This document shows, in pieces, positions 35,790 to 44,603 of a DNA stretch of 64,000 nucleotides. Source of the DNA: Nocardiopsis mwathae (GTDB lineage Bacteria > Actinomycetota > Actinomycetes > Streptosporangiales > Streptosporangiaceae); assembly GCF_014201195.1 (NCBI RefSeq), contig NZ_JACHDS010000001.1, forward strand, positions 3,658,001-3,722,000, in the 5' to 3' direction. A program made the translations under genes and the position numbers. Position 1 is the stretch's first letter. Each line of letters begins with the position of its first letter. The notes under the pieces are model-generated. The model was not told where the DNA came from. It ran no database searches and was given only the letters and a program-made list of their open reading frames with translations.

Positions 35790-38700
35790 CTACGGCATGG
35801 CCACGGCTCCCTGGATGACCTGCTCTATGTCGAGTTGGTCGAGCACGCCCTGATACACGTGGACCTCGTCGATGTCGCCACCCCAGGCACCCGCGAGTCG
35901 TCCTTCGAACCGTGCGGCACCGATCACCAGAGGCCCGTTCGCGTGCCAGGGGGTTTCCTGTGCCGCTGTCCCTTGTCGTTCGCCGTTCACATAAAGGGCG
36001 ATCTCGCGGTTGGTGTGGTCGTACGTCGCAGCCAGGTGGGTCCAGGTGCCGAGCTCCGGTTTGTTCCTCGAGAGGGCGCGCGGCCAATCCCTGGCTCCCT
36101 CTGTGTCGGACGGAGCCATCTTCAGCACCCAGTTGTCCCAGTCGTAGGTGTTCTGCTGGCCGAGGTAGAAGCCGCTGTTCGACTTGCCGTCCTGGGAGAC
36201 GGCGGTGGAGTTGGTGCCGGTCTCGTCCAGGCGCACCCAGGCGGCGACGCTGAAGCTGCGGTCGGTGCGGATCGCCGGGGAATCGGTGGTGATCCGCTCA
36301 TCGGTACCGTTGAGGGTCACCCCACTCGACATGGTGTGGTCGTTCTCCGCCCTCCCCCACGCGGTCTCGGGGTCGCCATGCAGGGTGCCGATCAGCCCGT
36401 GGTCGCTGGAGTCGGCCACCGATGTGCCCGACGTCTCGTCCAGCTCCCAGCGGCCCTCCAACATCGGCGGACGGTTCGCGAGCCTCCACGTCTCGGGCTG
36501 CTCTTCGCTTTCGCCAACGGTTTCGTCGAGCACTGCGCGGTCCCAGACACGGACGTCGTCGATGGCGCCGGGCCAGGCTCCGCCGTCTGCACCCCGGTAC
36601 TTGTCACCGCCGATCACCAGGGAGCCATCCGCCCGCCAGGGGCTCGTCACGGTGGCGGTACCGGACTGCCTGACCCCGTCGACGTACAAGTTCGCCTGAC
36701 CGGTGGCGGAGTCGACGACAGCCAGAAGGTGCGTCCACACTCCGACCTGGGCAGGGTCGTCGGAGGGGACGGTCGCCCAGCCTGGAGCGTTGTGGGCGTC
36801 AGCGGGAGGCATCCTGAACACCCAGTTATCCCGACCCTGGGTGGCCTGGTAGCCGAGTATGAAGGCACTGTTGACATCGCCGTCCTGGGAGACCGCGGTG
36901 TGGTTTCCGTTCTTGCCGTCCAGTCGGACCCATGCAGCGACACTGAACGTCGTGGAGGTGTCGACCACCGGCCCCTCGGTGGCCAAACGCCCGTTCTCGC
37001 CGTCGGTGGCCACAGCGGTGCCGTTCAGTCGGTGCGAGGCGCCTTCCACCGCGCCCATCCTTCCGCGGGTCCACTCCACCCCGCCGAATCCCGCCGCAGC
37101 ACGCCCACTCTTCGCCGAGTCTGCGGCTGTCCTCCCTTCACCCTCGTCGAAGGTGAAGTGCGCGAGGGGGTTGCTGGGCGGTGCGACGGTGAAGGTGTAG
37201 ACGAGCACGCAGTCCGATGAGTTGCCGTGCGCATCGCTCGTGCGGGCATGGATGAGATTCGGCCCCGCCATCCGAGGCGTGATCGTCGTGGTGACCGAAC
37301 CGCCGGGTGTGGACGGGGTGATCTTGGTGGAACAGGAGGCGTCGTTGACGCTGTAGTGGTAGGCGGCCGCGTCGTCCACGCCGTTGGCGGAGAACGTGAA
37401 CTCGCCCGGTTTCCCGACGGTTCCGGTCTCCGTGTGTCCAGCGGGGTAGTCCTCGGAGGTCACCTTGGGGCCGGTCTCCGGGTTGGTGGTGTCGATCTTG
37501 ATGTAGCACCAGTCGGACCACGGGTAGCCCCACACGGTCTGGTCGTGGGCGATCGCCCTATAGCCCAGCAGCTCTCCTTCCGGGAGGTTCCTGCCCGTAG
37601 CGCTGTAGTAGCTGCCCTTGGGCCACTTGGCGACGTCCTTGTAGGCGGTGTCCACGTGTCCGACACGGTCGCCCTTGCCCTCGATCTTCCACTCGAAGCG
37701 GGTCTTGAGCTTCTGGCCGTACCAGTGGGAGTCGTAGTCGCGCGTATAGGCGCGGAAGGTCGGCGAGGTGGTGTTGATCAGCCGCGGCTTCTTCGGGTCC
37801 GTGGAGCACACACCGCCGTGGGAGTCCGACATCTTGGCCGTCGAGGGCTGCTCGGGCTTGTTGTTGAACCTGACCACGAGCTTGGGGTTCTTGGCGAAGC
37901 GCCGCCAGTCCCAGTTGGAGCCCGACACCCTCTCGTTGCCGTACAGCCCGTAGGTCACCGACTGGTGCCCGGCCTGGGCCGCCGCCCGGTAGGCCTGGGT
38001 GGCGTCGAACTCCACGCCCTTGCCGCCGCAGGCCGGGCGGCCCTTGTCGACGTTGACCGTGTCCTGCTTGGTCATCTTCCCGGGCTGCTTGTTCCACGTC
38101 GTCTTCGACGAGAGCGCGTAAGTGCGCCACAGGGTGAAGGTCGCGTTCGTGCAGCCGAAGGCGTGGGTGACCTCGGCTCGCAGGGTGGCCGACTGGATCG
38201 TGGTCGTGGGCTTCTTGGTGCGCTCAAAGACGCTGAACCGCCAGAACGCCCGCTTGGTGTGGCCGTACTGCGGCTCATAGCCCACACCGGTGTCCTTGTC
38301 GGATCGGTTGTAGTACACGGTCGAGGGGTACTTCTTGTCGACATAGGCCCAGGCCTTGCGGCTGACCGACACCGACGGGTCGATGTAGACGGGGTACTCC
38401 GTCTTCGGGTCGGTCAGCATCGCGTGGTCAGGCACCAGCTTGATCGACGTCGGCGTCGTCCTGGCCTGCAGGAGCGCGGTGCGCGCGCCAGTGGCGGCTC
38501 GGTTGTTCAGTTCCTCCTCGGGGATGTCGTCGCCGGAGGAGTCCCACATCGCCGGGCTGGAGGCGGTGAACACCGACTCGCCGCCGTTCTCGCCCAGCGC
38601 TTCGAGGTTGCCCGCCTCATCGGCGTCCATCCGCACCCCGGTGGTGCCCAGCGCCAGCTCCAACTCGGCCAGCTCGGGGTTCTCGGCGGCCTCGCGGGTG

Positions 38701-39245
38701 TGCACGACCAGCACCTGGGAGAACCCGTCGGTGCCCGCGGTCAGCACCAGGTCGACCCCCGGCAGCACGTCAGCGTAGGTCGCCCGGTCCTCGTCGAGTT
38801 CGGGTGCGGGCAGCTCGCCGGGCCAGTCCAGCTCCACGGCCTTGGATCCCAGCCCCACCCGGGCCATGGGCACCTCCCCGCCGCCCGAGAACACCACGTC
38901 GGCCGACACCGCCTTCGGACGCACAGTCCCATCACCGGATGTCTCCAGGGTGGTGTCGATCGGAACCCAACCGCCCGGCGTGCGCACCCGCTCAGGCACC
39001 GCCGACTGCTCCAGCGTGAACGACCCGTCCGGTTCGGCGAAGACCTGCGACCGCTCGTCGGTCGCCGATTCGATCTCGACCCGCTCGCCCGTGGTCGCGG
39101 CCTGTGCGGCGGCGGAACTCCCTTCGGCGGCGTTCGGCGGCGCGTCGGGATCATCTGCTGCGCGCTCATCGGCGGTGGCGCCAGGGGCGGTGAGAACCGT
39201 GGCCATGACCGCGACAGCGACCATGACGGACATCCGGCGGTACAT
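35790..39245 (-). CDS. Secreted LamG/DNRLRE-domain protein paired with the Rhs gene
   Basis: This 1151-residue exported protein has a signal peptide (1-26, MSVMVAVAVMATVLTAPGATA), a beta-rich N-terminal region, and a DNRLRE-like segment near 325-470 (FWRFSVFERT, TWNKQPG). A fibronectin/Ig-like stretch runs near 480-690. Two LamG jelly-roll domains lie at about 693-915 (AHFTFDEGEGRTAADSAKSG) and 935-1145 (EGRWELDETSGTSVADSSDH); both contain FSVAAWVRLD and a THL strand. In actinomycetes such proteins are commonly encoded just before large Rhs proteins, as here (81 bp), and probably act with them at the cell surface or in release. The function is not established. No sortase or anchor signal is visible. 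Confidence 0.88.
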   Translation of the reverse strand: MYRRMSVMVAVAVMATVLTAPGATADERAADDPDAPPNAAEGSSAAAQAATTGERVEIESATDERSQVFAEPDGSFTLEQSAVPERVRTPGGWVPIDTTLETSGDGTVRPKAVSADVVFSGGGEVPMARVGLGSKAVELDWPGELPAPELDEDRATYADVLPGVDLVLTAGTDGFSQVLVVHTREAAENPELAELELALGTTGVRMDADEAGNLEALGENGGESVFTASSPAMWDSSGDDIPEEELNNRAATGARTALLQARTTPTSIKLVPDHAMLTDPKTEYPVYIDPSVSVSRKAWAYVDKKYPSTVYYNRSDKDTGVGYEPQYGHTKRAFWRFSVFERTKKPTTTIQSATLRAEVTHAFGCTNATFTLWRTYALSSKTTWNKQPGKMTKQDTVNVDKGRPACGGKGVEFDATQAYRAAAQAGHQSVTYGLYGNERVSGSNWDWRRFAKNPKLVVRFNNKPEQPSTAKMSDSHGGVCSTDPKKPRLINTTSPTFRAYTRDYDSHWYGQKLKTRFEWKIEGKGDRVGHVDTAYKDVAKWPKGSYYSATGRNLPEGELLGYRAIAHDQTVWGYPWSDWCYIKIDTTNPETGPKVTSEDYPAGHTETGTVGKPGEFTFSANGVDDAAAYHYSVNDASCSTKITPSTPGGSVTTTITPRMAGPNLIHARTSDAHGNSSDCVLVYTFTVAPPSNPLAHFTFDEGEGRTAADSAKSGRAAAGFGGVEWTRGRMGAVEGASHRLNGTAVATDGENGRLATEGPVVDTSTTFSVAAWVRLDGKNGNHTAVSQDGDVNSAFILGYQATQGRDNWVFRMPPADAHNAPGWATVPSDDPAQVGVWTHLLAVVDSATGQANLYVDGVRQSGTATVTSPWRADGSLVIGGDKYRGADGGAWPGAIDDVRVWDRAVLDETVGESEEQPETWRLANRPPMLEGRWELDETSGTSVADSSDHGLIGTLHGDPETAWGRAENDHTMSSGVTLNGTDERITTDSPAIRTDRSFSVAAWVRLDETGTNSTAVSQDGKSNSGFYLGQQNTYDWDNWVLKMAPSDTEGARDWPRALSRNKPELGTWTHLAATYDHTNREIALYVNGERQGTAAQETPWHANGPLVIGAARFEGRLAGAWGGDIDEVHVYQGVLDQLDIEQVIQGAVAMP

Positions 39246-39557
39246 GGGGTGATTCCGTCCAGTAATCAGAGTGGGAACACCGACATGCCACCGAGAAGCG
39301 TGAGGAAGCGCGCGGCGCCTGAATCGGACGTGAAGCTAACAGTTCACCCGGAGTCGCCGTAAGTGGCGCACATCACAGGCGATCTCACCTTAGGTCGTCA
39401 TATCATCACAAAACGTACCTCTACCTGCACCCCATCCCCCGCAAAGGCGAGCAGAATTCACATGGTGGCCGAATCCGGTCATGAAAACGCGTCAACCACT
39501 GCACGGGACATATCTGAGCGAACTCCCAAGAAGGGGGTCGGCGTGGATGGGCGGGGT
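39246..39557. other. Intergenic region upstream of the LamG/Rhs operon
   Basis: This 312-bp stretch separates the LamG start from the end of the sulfonate operon. It holds an inverted repeat GTGAA (39330-39334) and TTCAC (39343-39347) with an 8-bp spacer, and around 39390-39415 a locally AT-rich stretch that reads TAAGGT on the minus strand (a possible -10). No -35 of good quality is placed correctly. No gene is seen. Confidence 0.4.
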
Positions 39558-40565
39558 TCACGCGCCGATGTCAGCCGACACCAGGTCGTTGAACCGCTGG
39601 TCGACGTAGTCGGCCATGGTCGGGGCGGCGGGGATCTCTCCGGCCCTGGCGAAAGCGTCGGCCAGGTCCTGTTCGGATGCGATCAGGGCGTCGTCGATGG
39701 GGCGGGGCACCGGGGAGCGCCGCTCGGCGGCTATCCGGGTGACCTGCTCGGGCAGGCCGGTGTGTTCGGACCACGCCGCGGCGTAGTCGTCCGGGTGGTC
39801 GGCGCTCCACCGGACCGCCCGGTGTACCCGCGACAGGTAGTCCTCCAGCGCCGCCGCGCGCGCCGGGTCCTCCAGGGCGTCGGTCGCGGCGACCTGGAAG
39901 GTGAAGGTGTTGCCGTACCCGTCCGCGTTGACCAGGATCCGTGCGTCCGCGCGGTCCTGGGCCTGGGCGATGTAGGGGTCCCACACCGCCCACGCGTCCG
40001 TGCGCCCCTCGGAGAAGGCCGCCAGGGCGTCGGCGGGCTGCACGTAGTCGACGTCGACCTGGTCGAAGCCGATTCCTGCGGCGTCCAGGACACCGAGGAG
40101 CTGGCCGTGGGCGGAGCTGCCCTTGGTCACCGCGATCGACCGGCCGGCGAGGTCGCCCGGGTCGTCGATGTCGGAGTCGGGCGGGACGAGGATCGAGGTT
40201 CCGTCGGGCGAGGATTCGAAGGCGGCGACGATCCGCATGTCCGAGCCGGCCGCCGCGGCGAAGACGGGCGGGGTGTTGCCGACCTGGCCGACGTCGACGG
40301 CGTCGGCGTTCACGGCCTCCAGCAGCGGCGGCCCGGCCGTGAAGGTGGACCACTCGATCGTGTAGGGGACGTCGTCGAGCTCCCCTGCGGCGTCGAGCAG
40401 CGCTTGGGCGCCGTCGATCTGGTCGCCGACGCGCAGCACCACGTCGCCGAGCCCGCCGGCCTCATCGGCGCCCGCCGCGCACCCCGCCCCGGTGAGGAGC
40501 AGCACCAGGGCCGTGGACAGGGCGGCGATCGGGGCCGGGAGGTGGGCGTGGGTCTTCGGAGTCAT
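39558..40565 (-). CDS. ssuA: Sulfonate ABC transporter substrate-binding lipoprotein
   Basis: This 335-residue SsuA/TauA/NrtA-type binding protein has a lipoprotein signal with lipobox LTGAGC (lipidated C29). Family features are NADAVDVGQVGNTPPVFAAAAG, the loop GRSIAVTKGSSAHG and FSEGRTDAWAVWDPYIAQ. It captures alkanesulfonates outside the membrane for import. It is the last gene of a leftward operon with SsuD, a flavin reductase, permease and ATPase, lying 22 bp after the ATPase. The set identifies the ligand class as sulfonates rather than nitrate or thiamine precursors. Confidence 0.92.
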   Translation of the reverse strand: MTPKTHAHLPAPIAALSTALVLLLTGAGCAAGADEAGGLGDVVLRVGDQIDGAQALLDAAGELDDVPYTIEWSTFTAGPPLLEAVNADAVDVGQVGNTPPVFAAAAGSDMRIVAAFESSPDGTSILVPPDSDIDDPGDLAGRSIAVTKGSSAHGQLLGVLDAAGIGFDQVDVDYVQPADALAAFSEGRTDAWAVWDPYIAQAQDRADARILVNADGYGNTFTFQVAATDALEDPARAAALEDYLSRVHRAVRWSADHPDDYAAAWSEHTGLPEQVTRIAAERRSPVPRPIDDALIASEQDLADAFARAGEIPAAPTMADYVDQRFNDLVSADIGA

Positions 40566-40587
40566 CGGTGGTGGTCCGTTTCGTCGT

Positions 40588-41331
40588 TCACGGGGTGGTG
40601 GGGGCTGCGCCGAGCGCGGTGAGCAGTTCGGCGCGGAGTGGCGCGGCCCGCGGGTCGTCCCGTCGGCGCGGCCGCTCCAGGTCGACGACGATGTCGTGGG
40701 AGATGCGCCCGTCGGTGAGGACGAGCGCGCGGTCGGCGAGCCGCAGTGCCTCGTCGACGTCGTGGGTGACGATCAGGACGGTCGGCCGGTGCCGCTCCCA
40801 AAGGTCGAGCACCAGGTGGTGCATGGTCGCGCGGGTCAGCGCGTCCAGGGCGCCGAAGGGCTCGTCCAGCAGGAGCAGCCGGGGTTCGCGGATGAGGGCG
40901 CGCGCCAGGGAGGCGCGCTGGGCCTGGCCGCCGGACAGGGTCAGCGGCCAGGCGTCGGCGCGGTCGGCGAGACCGACCTCGGCGAGCGCGGCCAGCGCCG
41001 CCTCACGCGGTGCGGGGACCGCGGCCCCCAGGACGACGTTGGCCCACACCTTCTTCCAGGGCAGCAGCCGCGGCTCCTGGAAGGCCACGGCGACGCCGCC
41101 GCCGGTGGCGACCTCCCCCGCGTGCTCGCCGTCGAGGCCCGCGAGCACGCGCAGCAGGGTCGACTTCCCCGAGCCGCTGCGCCCCAGCAGGGCGGTGAAC
41201 TCCCCCGGCGCCAGGTCGAGGTCGAGGCCGCGCAGTACGTGGTCGCCGTCGAAGGTCTTCTCCAGGCCGCGCACGCGCACCGATGCCGCCGCGCGCTGCG
41301 CCGTGTTCAGGTCCGGTTGCGGGGCCGCCAT
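40588..41331 (-). CDS. ssuB: Sulfonate ABC transporter ATP-binding protein
   Basis: This 247-residue ABC ATPase has Walker A GRSGSGKST (about 50-58), a Q-loop in VAFQEPRLLPWKKVWANV (typical of the nitrate/sulfonate/taurine branch), signature LSGGQAQR, Walker B LLLLDEPFGALD and switch VTHDVDEAL. It powers import of sulfonates through SsuC. Its first 25 bases overlap the permease end, so the two are co-translated. The N-terminal 17 residues before VRVRGLEKTF are non-conserved. Confidence 0.94.
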   Translation of the reverse strand: MAAPQPDLNTAQRAAASVRVRGLEKTFDGDHVLRGLDLDLAPGEFTALLGRSGSGKSTLLRVLAGLDGEHAGEVATGGGVAVAFQEPRLLPWKKVWANVVLGAAVPAPREAALAALAEVGLADRADAWPLTLSGGQAQRASLARALIREPRLLLLDEPFGALDALTRATMHHLVLDLWERHRPTVLIVTHDVDEALRLADRALVLTDGRISHDIVVDLERPRRRDDPRAAPLRAELLTALGAAPTTP

Positions 41332-42185
41332 GCCAGGGCCTTCCTCTCCAGGAGTCGGACGATCGCGTCGGTGGCCAGGCCGAGCAGGCTGTAGACGACC
41401 AGCCCGAGGACGACGACGTCGGTGCGCAGGAACTCGCGGGCGCTGTTGATCATGAAGCCCAGTCCGGCGTCGGCGTTGATCTGCTCGGCGACGATGAGGG
41501 CCAGCCAGGCCCCGCCGAGGCTGAGGCGCAGCCCGGTCAGCAGGCCGGGGAGGGCGCCGGGCAGGATGACGTGCCGGACGACCGCCGCGCGGCCGAGCCC
41601 CAGGACGCGGGCGACCTCAAGGTGCTCGGCGTCCACCCCGCGGACACCGGCGAGGGTGTTGATGTAGAGCGGGACGGCGACCGCGATGGCGACCAGGGCG
41701 ACCTTGGGTGTCTCGCCGATGCCGAACCACAGGATGAACAGCGGGATCAGGCCGAAGATCGGGACGGCGCGCAGCATCTGCAGCGGCGGGTCCACCAGGT
41801 TCTCGCCCCAGCGGCTCATCCCGGCGACGACGGCGCAGGCAAGACCGACGGGCGCCCCCGCGGCGAATCCGGCGAGGACGCGCTGCAGCGAGGTCCCCGC
41901 GGCCGACAGGAGGGTGCCGTCCCGGGCCAGGTCGATCCCGGTGGTGGCGACGGCGGCAGGCGAGGGCAGCAGCCGCTCGGGGATGAGCCCGGCCGAGGCC
42001 GCCAGCTGCCACAGCACGAGGAGGGCCACCGGGCTGATCCACAGCTGCCAGGCTCCGACGCGACCTGTCCGCGGTGCGCGGGCGGCGGTGCCTTCGCTGC
42101 GCGGCGGGGACGGCGGCTCCGTTGAGGGCGGGATCCGTCCGTCGGGGGCGGGCGTCCGGACGGTGGACGTGGATGGTGGGCCCAC
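41307..42185 (-). CDS. ssuC: Sulfonate ABC transporter permease
   Basis: This 292-residue permease begins at GTG 42185 with GGAG six bases upstream. A Pro/Ser/Thr-rich cytoplasmic N-terminus precedes about six membrane helices. The coupling motif of importer permeases appears as EVARVLGLGRAAVVRHVILPGALP, and LPSPAAVATT and AVPIFGLIPLFILWFGIGE are standard in the SsuC/TauC family. It forms the channel for sulfonate uptake. It lies between the flavin reductase and the ATPase genes on the same strand. Confidence 0.93.
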   Translation of the reverse strand: MGPPSTSTVRTPAPDGRIPPSTEPPSPPRSEGTAARAPRTGRVGAWQLWISPVALLVLWQLAASAGLIPERLLPSPAAVATTGIDLARDGTLLSAAGTSLQRVLAGFAAGAPVGLACAVVAGMSRWGENLVDPPLQMLRAVPIFGLIPLFILWFGIGETPKVALVAIAVAVPLYINTLAGVRGVDAEHLEVARVLGLGRAAVVRHVILPGALPGLLTGLRLSLGGAWLALIVAEQINADAGLGFMINSAREFLRTDVVVLGLVVYSLLGLATDAIVRLLERKALAWRPRNRT

Positions 42186-42238
42186 GGGGTGCTCCTGGGA
42201 CGTGTGGGAAAGGCGGGTGGGTCGGGCGGTGCGACGGG

Positions 42239-42805
42239 TCAGCGGTGGGGGGTGAATCCGCCGAAGGCGCCCTGGTGGTACACGAGCGGCGGGCGGGGTT
42301 CGCTGAGCTCGTAGCCGTGCTCCACCTCGCCGACCACGAGCCAGTGGTCGCCGATCAGTCGGCTGTCGTGGCGGCGGCACACCATGTGCACCGCCGTGCC
42401 GCCCAGCAGGGGGACGTTCTCGGCGCCGCGGCTCCAGGAGGTGGGCGCGGCGAACCGGTCGACGCCCTTGGCCGCGAAGCGCCACGCCAGGTCCTGCTGG
42501 TCGGCGGCCAGCAGGTGGACGGCGAAGTGCCGGGCTCTGCGGAGTTTCGGCCAGGTGGTGGAGGTGTCGGCGATGTAGAAGGCGACCAGGGGCGGTGCGA
42601 GGCTGACGCTGGTGAACGAGGTCGCGGTGAGCCCCACCGGCTCGCCCGATACGTCGGCGGTGATGATCACGACGCCCGCGGCGTGGTGCGCCATCAGTCC
42701 GCGGAGGCGGTCGGCGCCCAGGCTCGGCGGGTCCTGCGGGTCCTGCCCCGATGCGCCGCGGTGCGCGGCCGCGGACCGCAGCGGCATCGTCGGCACGGTG
42801 GTCAT
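42239..42805 (-). CDS. Flavin reductase, partner of SsuD
   Basis: The start ATG 42805 follows GGGGGAGAG and gives 188 residues. The flavin-reductase-like split-barrel domain is recognised from LRGLMAHHAAGVVIITADV, GLTATSFTSVSLAPPLVAF (flavin-binding) and HFAVHLLAADQQDLAWRFA. It supplies reduced FMN, using NAD(P)H, for the desulfonating monooxygenase encoded immediately upstream. This is the HpaC/actinobacterial type and not the E. coli SsuE (flavodoxin-like) fold. That swap is common in actinomycetes. Confidence 0.88.
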   Translation of the reverse strand: MTTVPTMPLRSAAAHRGASGQDPQDPPSLGADRLRGLMAHHAAGVVIITADVSGEPVGLTATSFTSVSLAPPLVAFYIADTSTTWPKLRRARHFAVHLLAADQQDLAWRFAAKGVDRFAAPTSWSRGAENVPLLGGTAVHMVCRRHDSRLIGDHWLVVGEVEHGYELSEPRPPLVYHQGAFGGFTPHR

Positions 42806-42885
42806 GTGCTCTCCCCCCGGTGTTCGTGGAACGGCGGGCGCCGGGATGCGGTGGCGCCGTCGGTGGTGGTCATGTCGGCCGGATG

Positions 42886-44055
42886 TCAGGTCGCCGCAGG
42901 GGCGGGGTCCCGGTCCGAGTCGGCGAGGGGGACGGCCGGGGCCGCCGCCGGGAGGGCGGAGGGCGGATTCCACAGTCCGCGCTCGCGCAGGATCGGCAGC
43001 ACGCCCTCACCGAACCGGTAGGCCTCCTCCAGGTGGGGGTAGCCGGAGAGGACGAACTCGCCGAGGCCGAGCCGGTGGTACTCCTCGATCCGGTCGGCGA
43101 CCTCGCGGTGGCTACCCACCAGTGCGGTCCCGGCGCCGCCCCGGACCAGGCCGATCCCGGCCCAGAGGTTGGGGTGGACCTCCAGCCGGTCGCGGCTGCC
43201 GCCGTGGAGTTCGCTCATCCGCCGCTGCCCCTCGGACTCGCTGGCGGCCAGACCCTGCTGGACGGACCGGACGGTGGCGTCGTCGACGCGGGACAGCAGC
43301 CGTTCGGCGTCCGCCCAGGCCTCGGCTGCGGTGTCGCGGGTGATGACGTGCAGCCGGATCCCGTAGTCCAGGGTGCGGCCGCGCTTGGCCGCCAGGGCCG
43401 CGACCCGGTCGATCTTGTCCGCGACCGCAGGAGGCGGTTCGCCCCAGGTCAGGTAGGTGTCGACGCGGGCGGCCGCCACCCGCAGCGCGGCCGGGGAGGA
43501 GCCGCCGAAGTACAGCGGCGGACGCGGGTCGGGCGGGCGGTGCAGGCGGGCTCCCTCGACGGAGATGTGGTGCCCGGTGAAGTCGACGGTCTGCCCCGAC
43601 CAGAGTCGGCGCACGACGCGCAGGAACTCGTCGGTGCGCGCGTAGCGGGCGTCCTTGTCCAGGAAGTCGCCGTGGGCCCGCTGCTCGGCACCCTCTCCGC
43701 CGGTGACCACGTTGAGCAGCAGTCGGCCTCCGCTGAGCCACTGGAAGGTGGCGGCCATCTGGGCGGCCAGCGTGGGGGACAGCAGCCCGGGGCGGAACGC
43801 GACCAGGAACTTCAGCCGCTCGGTGGCCTCGACCAGGGTGGCCGTGGTCAGCCAGGCGTCCTCGCACCAGGCCCCGGTGGGGGTGAGCACGCCCTCGAAG
43901 CCGAACTGCTCGGCTGCACGGGCGACCTGGGCCAGGTAGCCGACGGTGGGCTCGCGGGCGCGCCAGGCGGAGTCGACGTCGACGCCGTGGCCCCCGCCGA
44001 CGATGCCGCGGCCGTCGCCCTGCGTCGGCAGGAACCAGTGGAACGTCAGTGCCAT
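42886..44055 (-). CDS. ssuD: FMNH2-dependent alkanesulfonate monooxygenase
   Basis: This 389-residue luciferase-like flavin monooxygenase begins at ATG 44055. SsuD features are present: FHWFLPTQGDGR at the start, GAWCEDAWLTTATLVEATERLKFLVAFRPG, NVVTGGEGAEQRAHGDFLDKDARYART, and LYFGGSSPAALRVAA. It cleaves C1-C14-type alkanesulfonates to the aldehyde and sulfite, providing sulfur when sulfate is scarce. A C-terminal low-complexity extension of Pro/Ala/Asp exceeds the E. coli protein slightly. It is the first gene of the operon, and a promoter-like TTGACA lies about 120 bases upstream. Confidence 0.94.
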   Translation of the reverse strand: MALTFHWFLPTQGDGRGIVGGGHGVDVDSAWRAREPTVGYLAQVARAAEQFGFEGVLTPTGAWCEDAWLTTATLVEATERLKFLVAFRPGLLSPTLAAQMAATFQWLSGGRLLLNVVTGGEGAEQRAHGDFLDKDARYARTDEFLRVVRRLWSGQTVDFTGHHISVEGARLHRPPDPRPPLYFGGSSPAALRVAAARVDTYLTWGEPPPAVADKIDRVAALAAKRGRTLDYGIRLHVITRDTAAEAWADAERLLSRVDDATVRSVQQGLAASESEGQRRMSELHGGSRDRLEVHPNLWAGIGLVRGGAGTALVGSHREVADRIEEYHRLGLGEFVLSGYPHLEEAYRFGEGVLPILRERGLWNPPSALPAAAPAVPLADSDRDPAPAAT

Positions 44056-44147
44056 GGGGAGACCGGTCCTTTCCGCTGATGGGGTGGGGCCGCGACACCC
44101 GGCCCGGGTGGGGCCTGCGGGCGGGTGCCCCCGATGGGCCCGAGACC

Positions 44148-44176
44148 ACCCTGGCCCCACATCCCCACTTTGTCAA
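44148..44176 (-). promoter_or_regulatory. Candidate promoter of the sulfonate operon
   Basis: On the minus strand TTGACA (44176-44171) is followed after 17 bp by CAGGGT (44153-44148), a weak -10. This places transcription start roughly 85 bases before ssuD. An A/T-rich tract adjoins it upstream (44177-44195). No operator of a known sulfur regulator is recognised. Confidence 0.4.
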
Positions 44177-44603
44177 CCAAAAAAGTAGGAAATACCCGAT
44201 CCGCCCCGGCCGCAGCCGGGGAGCGCACCACCGGCCCGCGCCGGCCCACCGACCCCGCGGCCGCCACCGGCGGGAGCGGGGCAGGGGACCGATACGGGAA
44301 AACGCCGACCACCCTGCGCAACATGAGCAACACCGGTTTATATTCGCCACATCTTCAACAAAGACGAATGATTTTCATATGACGTCCGGATGAGGCCGTT
44401 GACCTGAGTCGGCCGGGAGGGGGACGTTTCCGAGGGAAACTCCCAGCTTTCGAATCGCCGTCCGGATAGCGGCTTCGACCTGCGATTTCGCGTACTGTGA
44501 CGGAACTGTTAAGGGCGAAAACATAGACACGGGACGGGAAAGGGACTTGCATCGATTCCCCCGGTCTATACCAGTCGTGGGGGCTGTAGCAGGAGGTGCG
44601 AGC
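44177..44603 (+). other. Divergent regulatory region upstream of the sugar ABC operon
   Basis: No gene is seen. Near the coding start, GACTTG (44544-44549) and TATACC (44567-44572) are 17 bp apart and could be a promoter. The stretch GGGACTTGCATCGATTCCC (44542-44560) is partly symmetrical (GGGA...TCCC outer arms) and overlaps the -35, as a LacI-type operator would. A strong AGGAGG precedes the gene. All are weak inferences. Confidence 0.35.

Noticed and set aside
37227-39362. Long rightward open frame (711 codons) opposite the LamG gene
   Set aside because: Antisense shadow: high third-position GC of the real gene keeps the opposite frame open. It has low-complexity Arg/Gly/Val composition and no domain.
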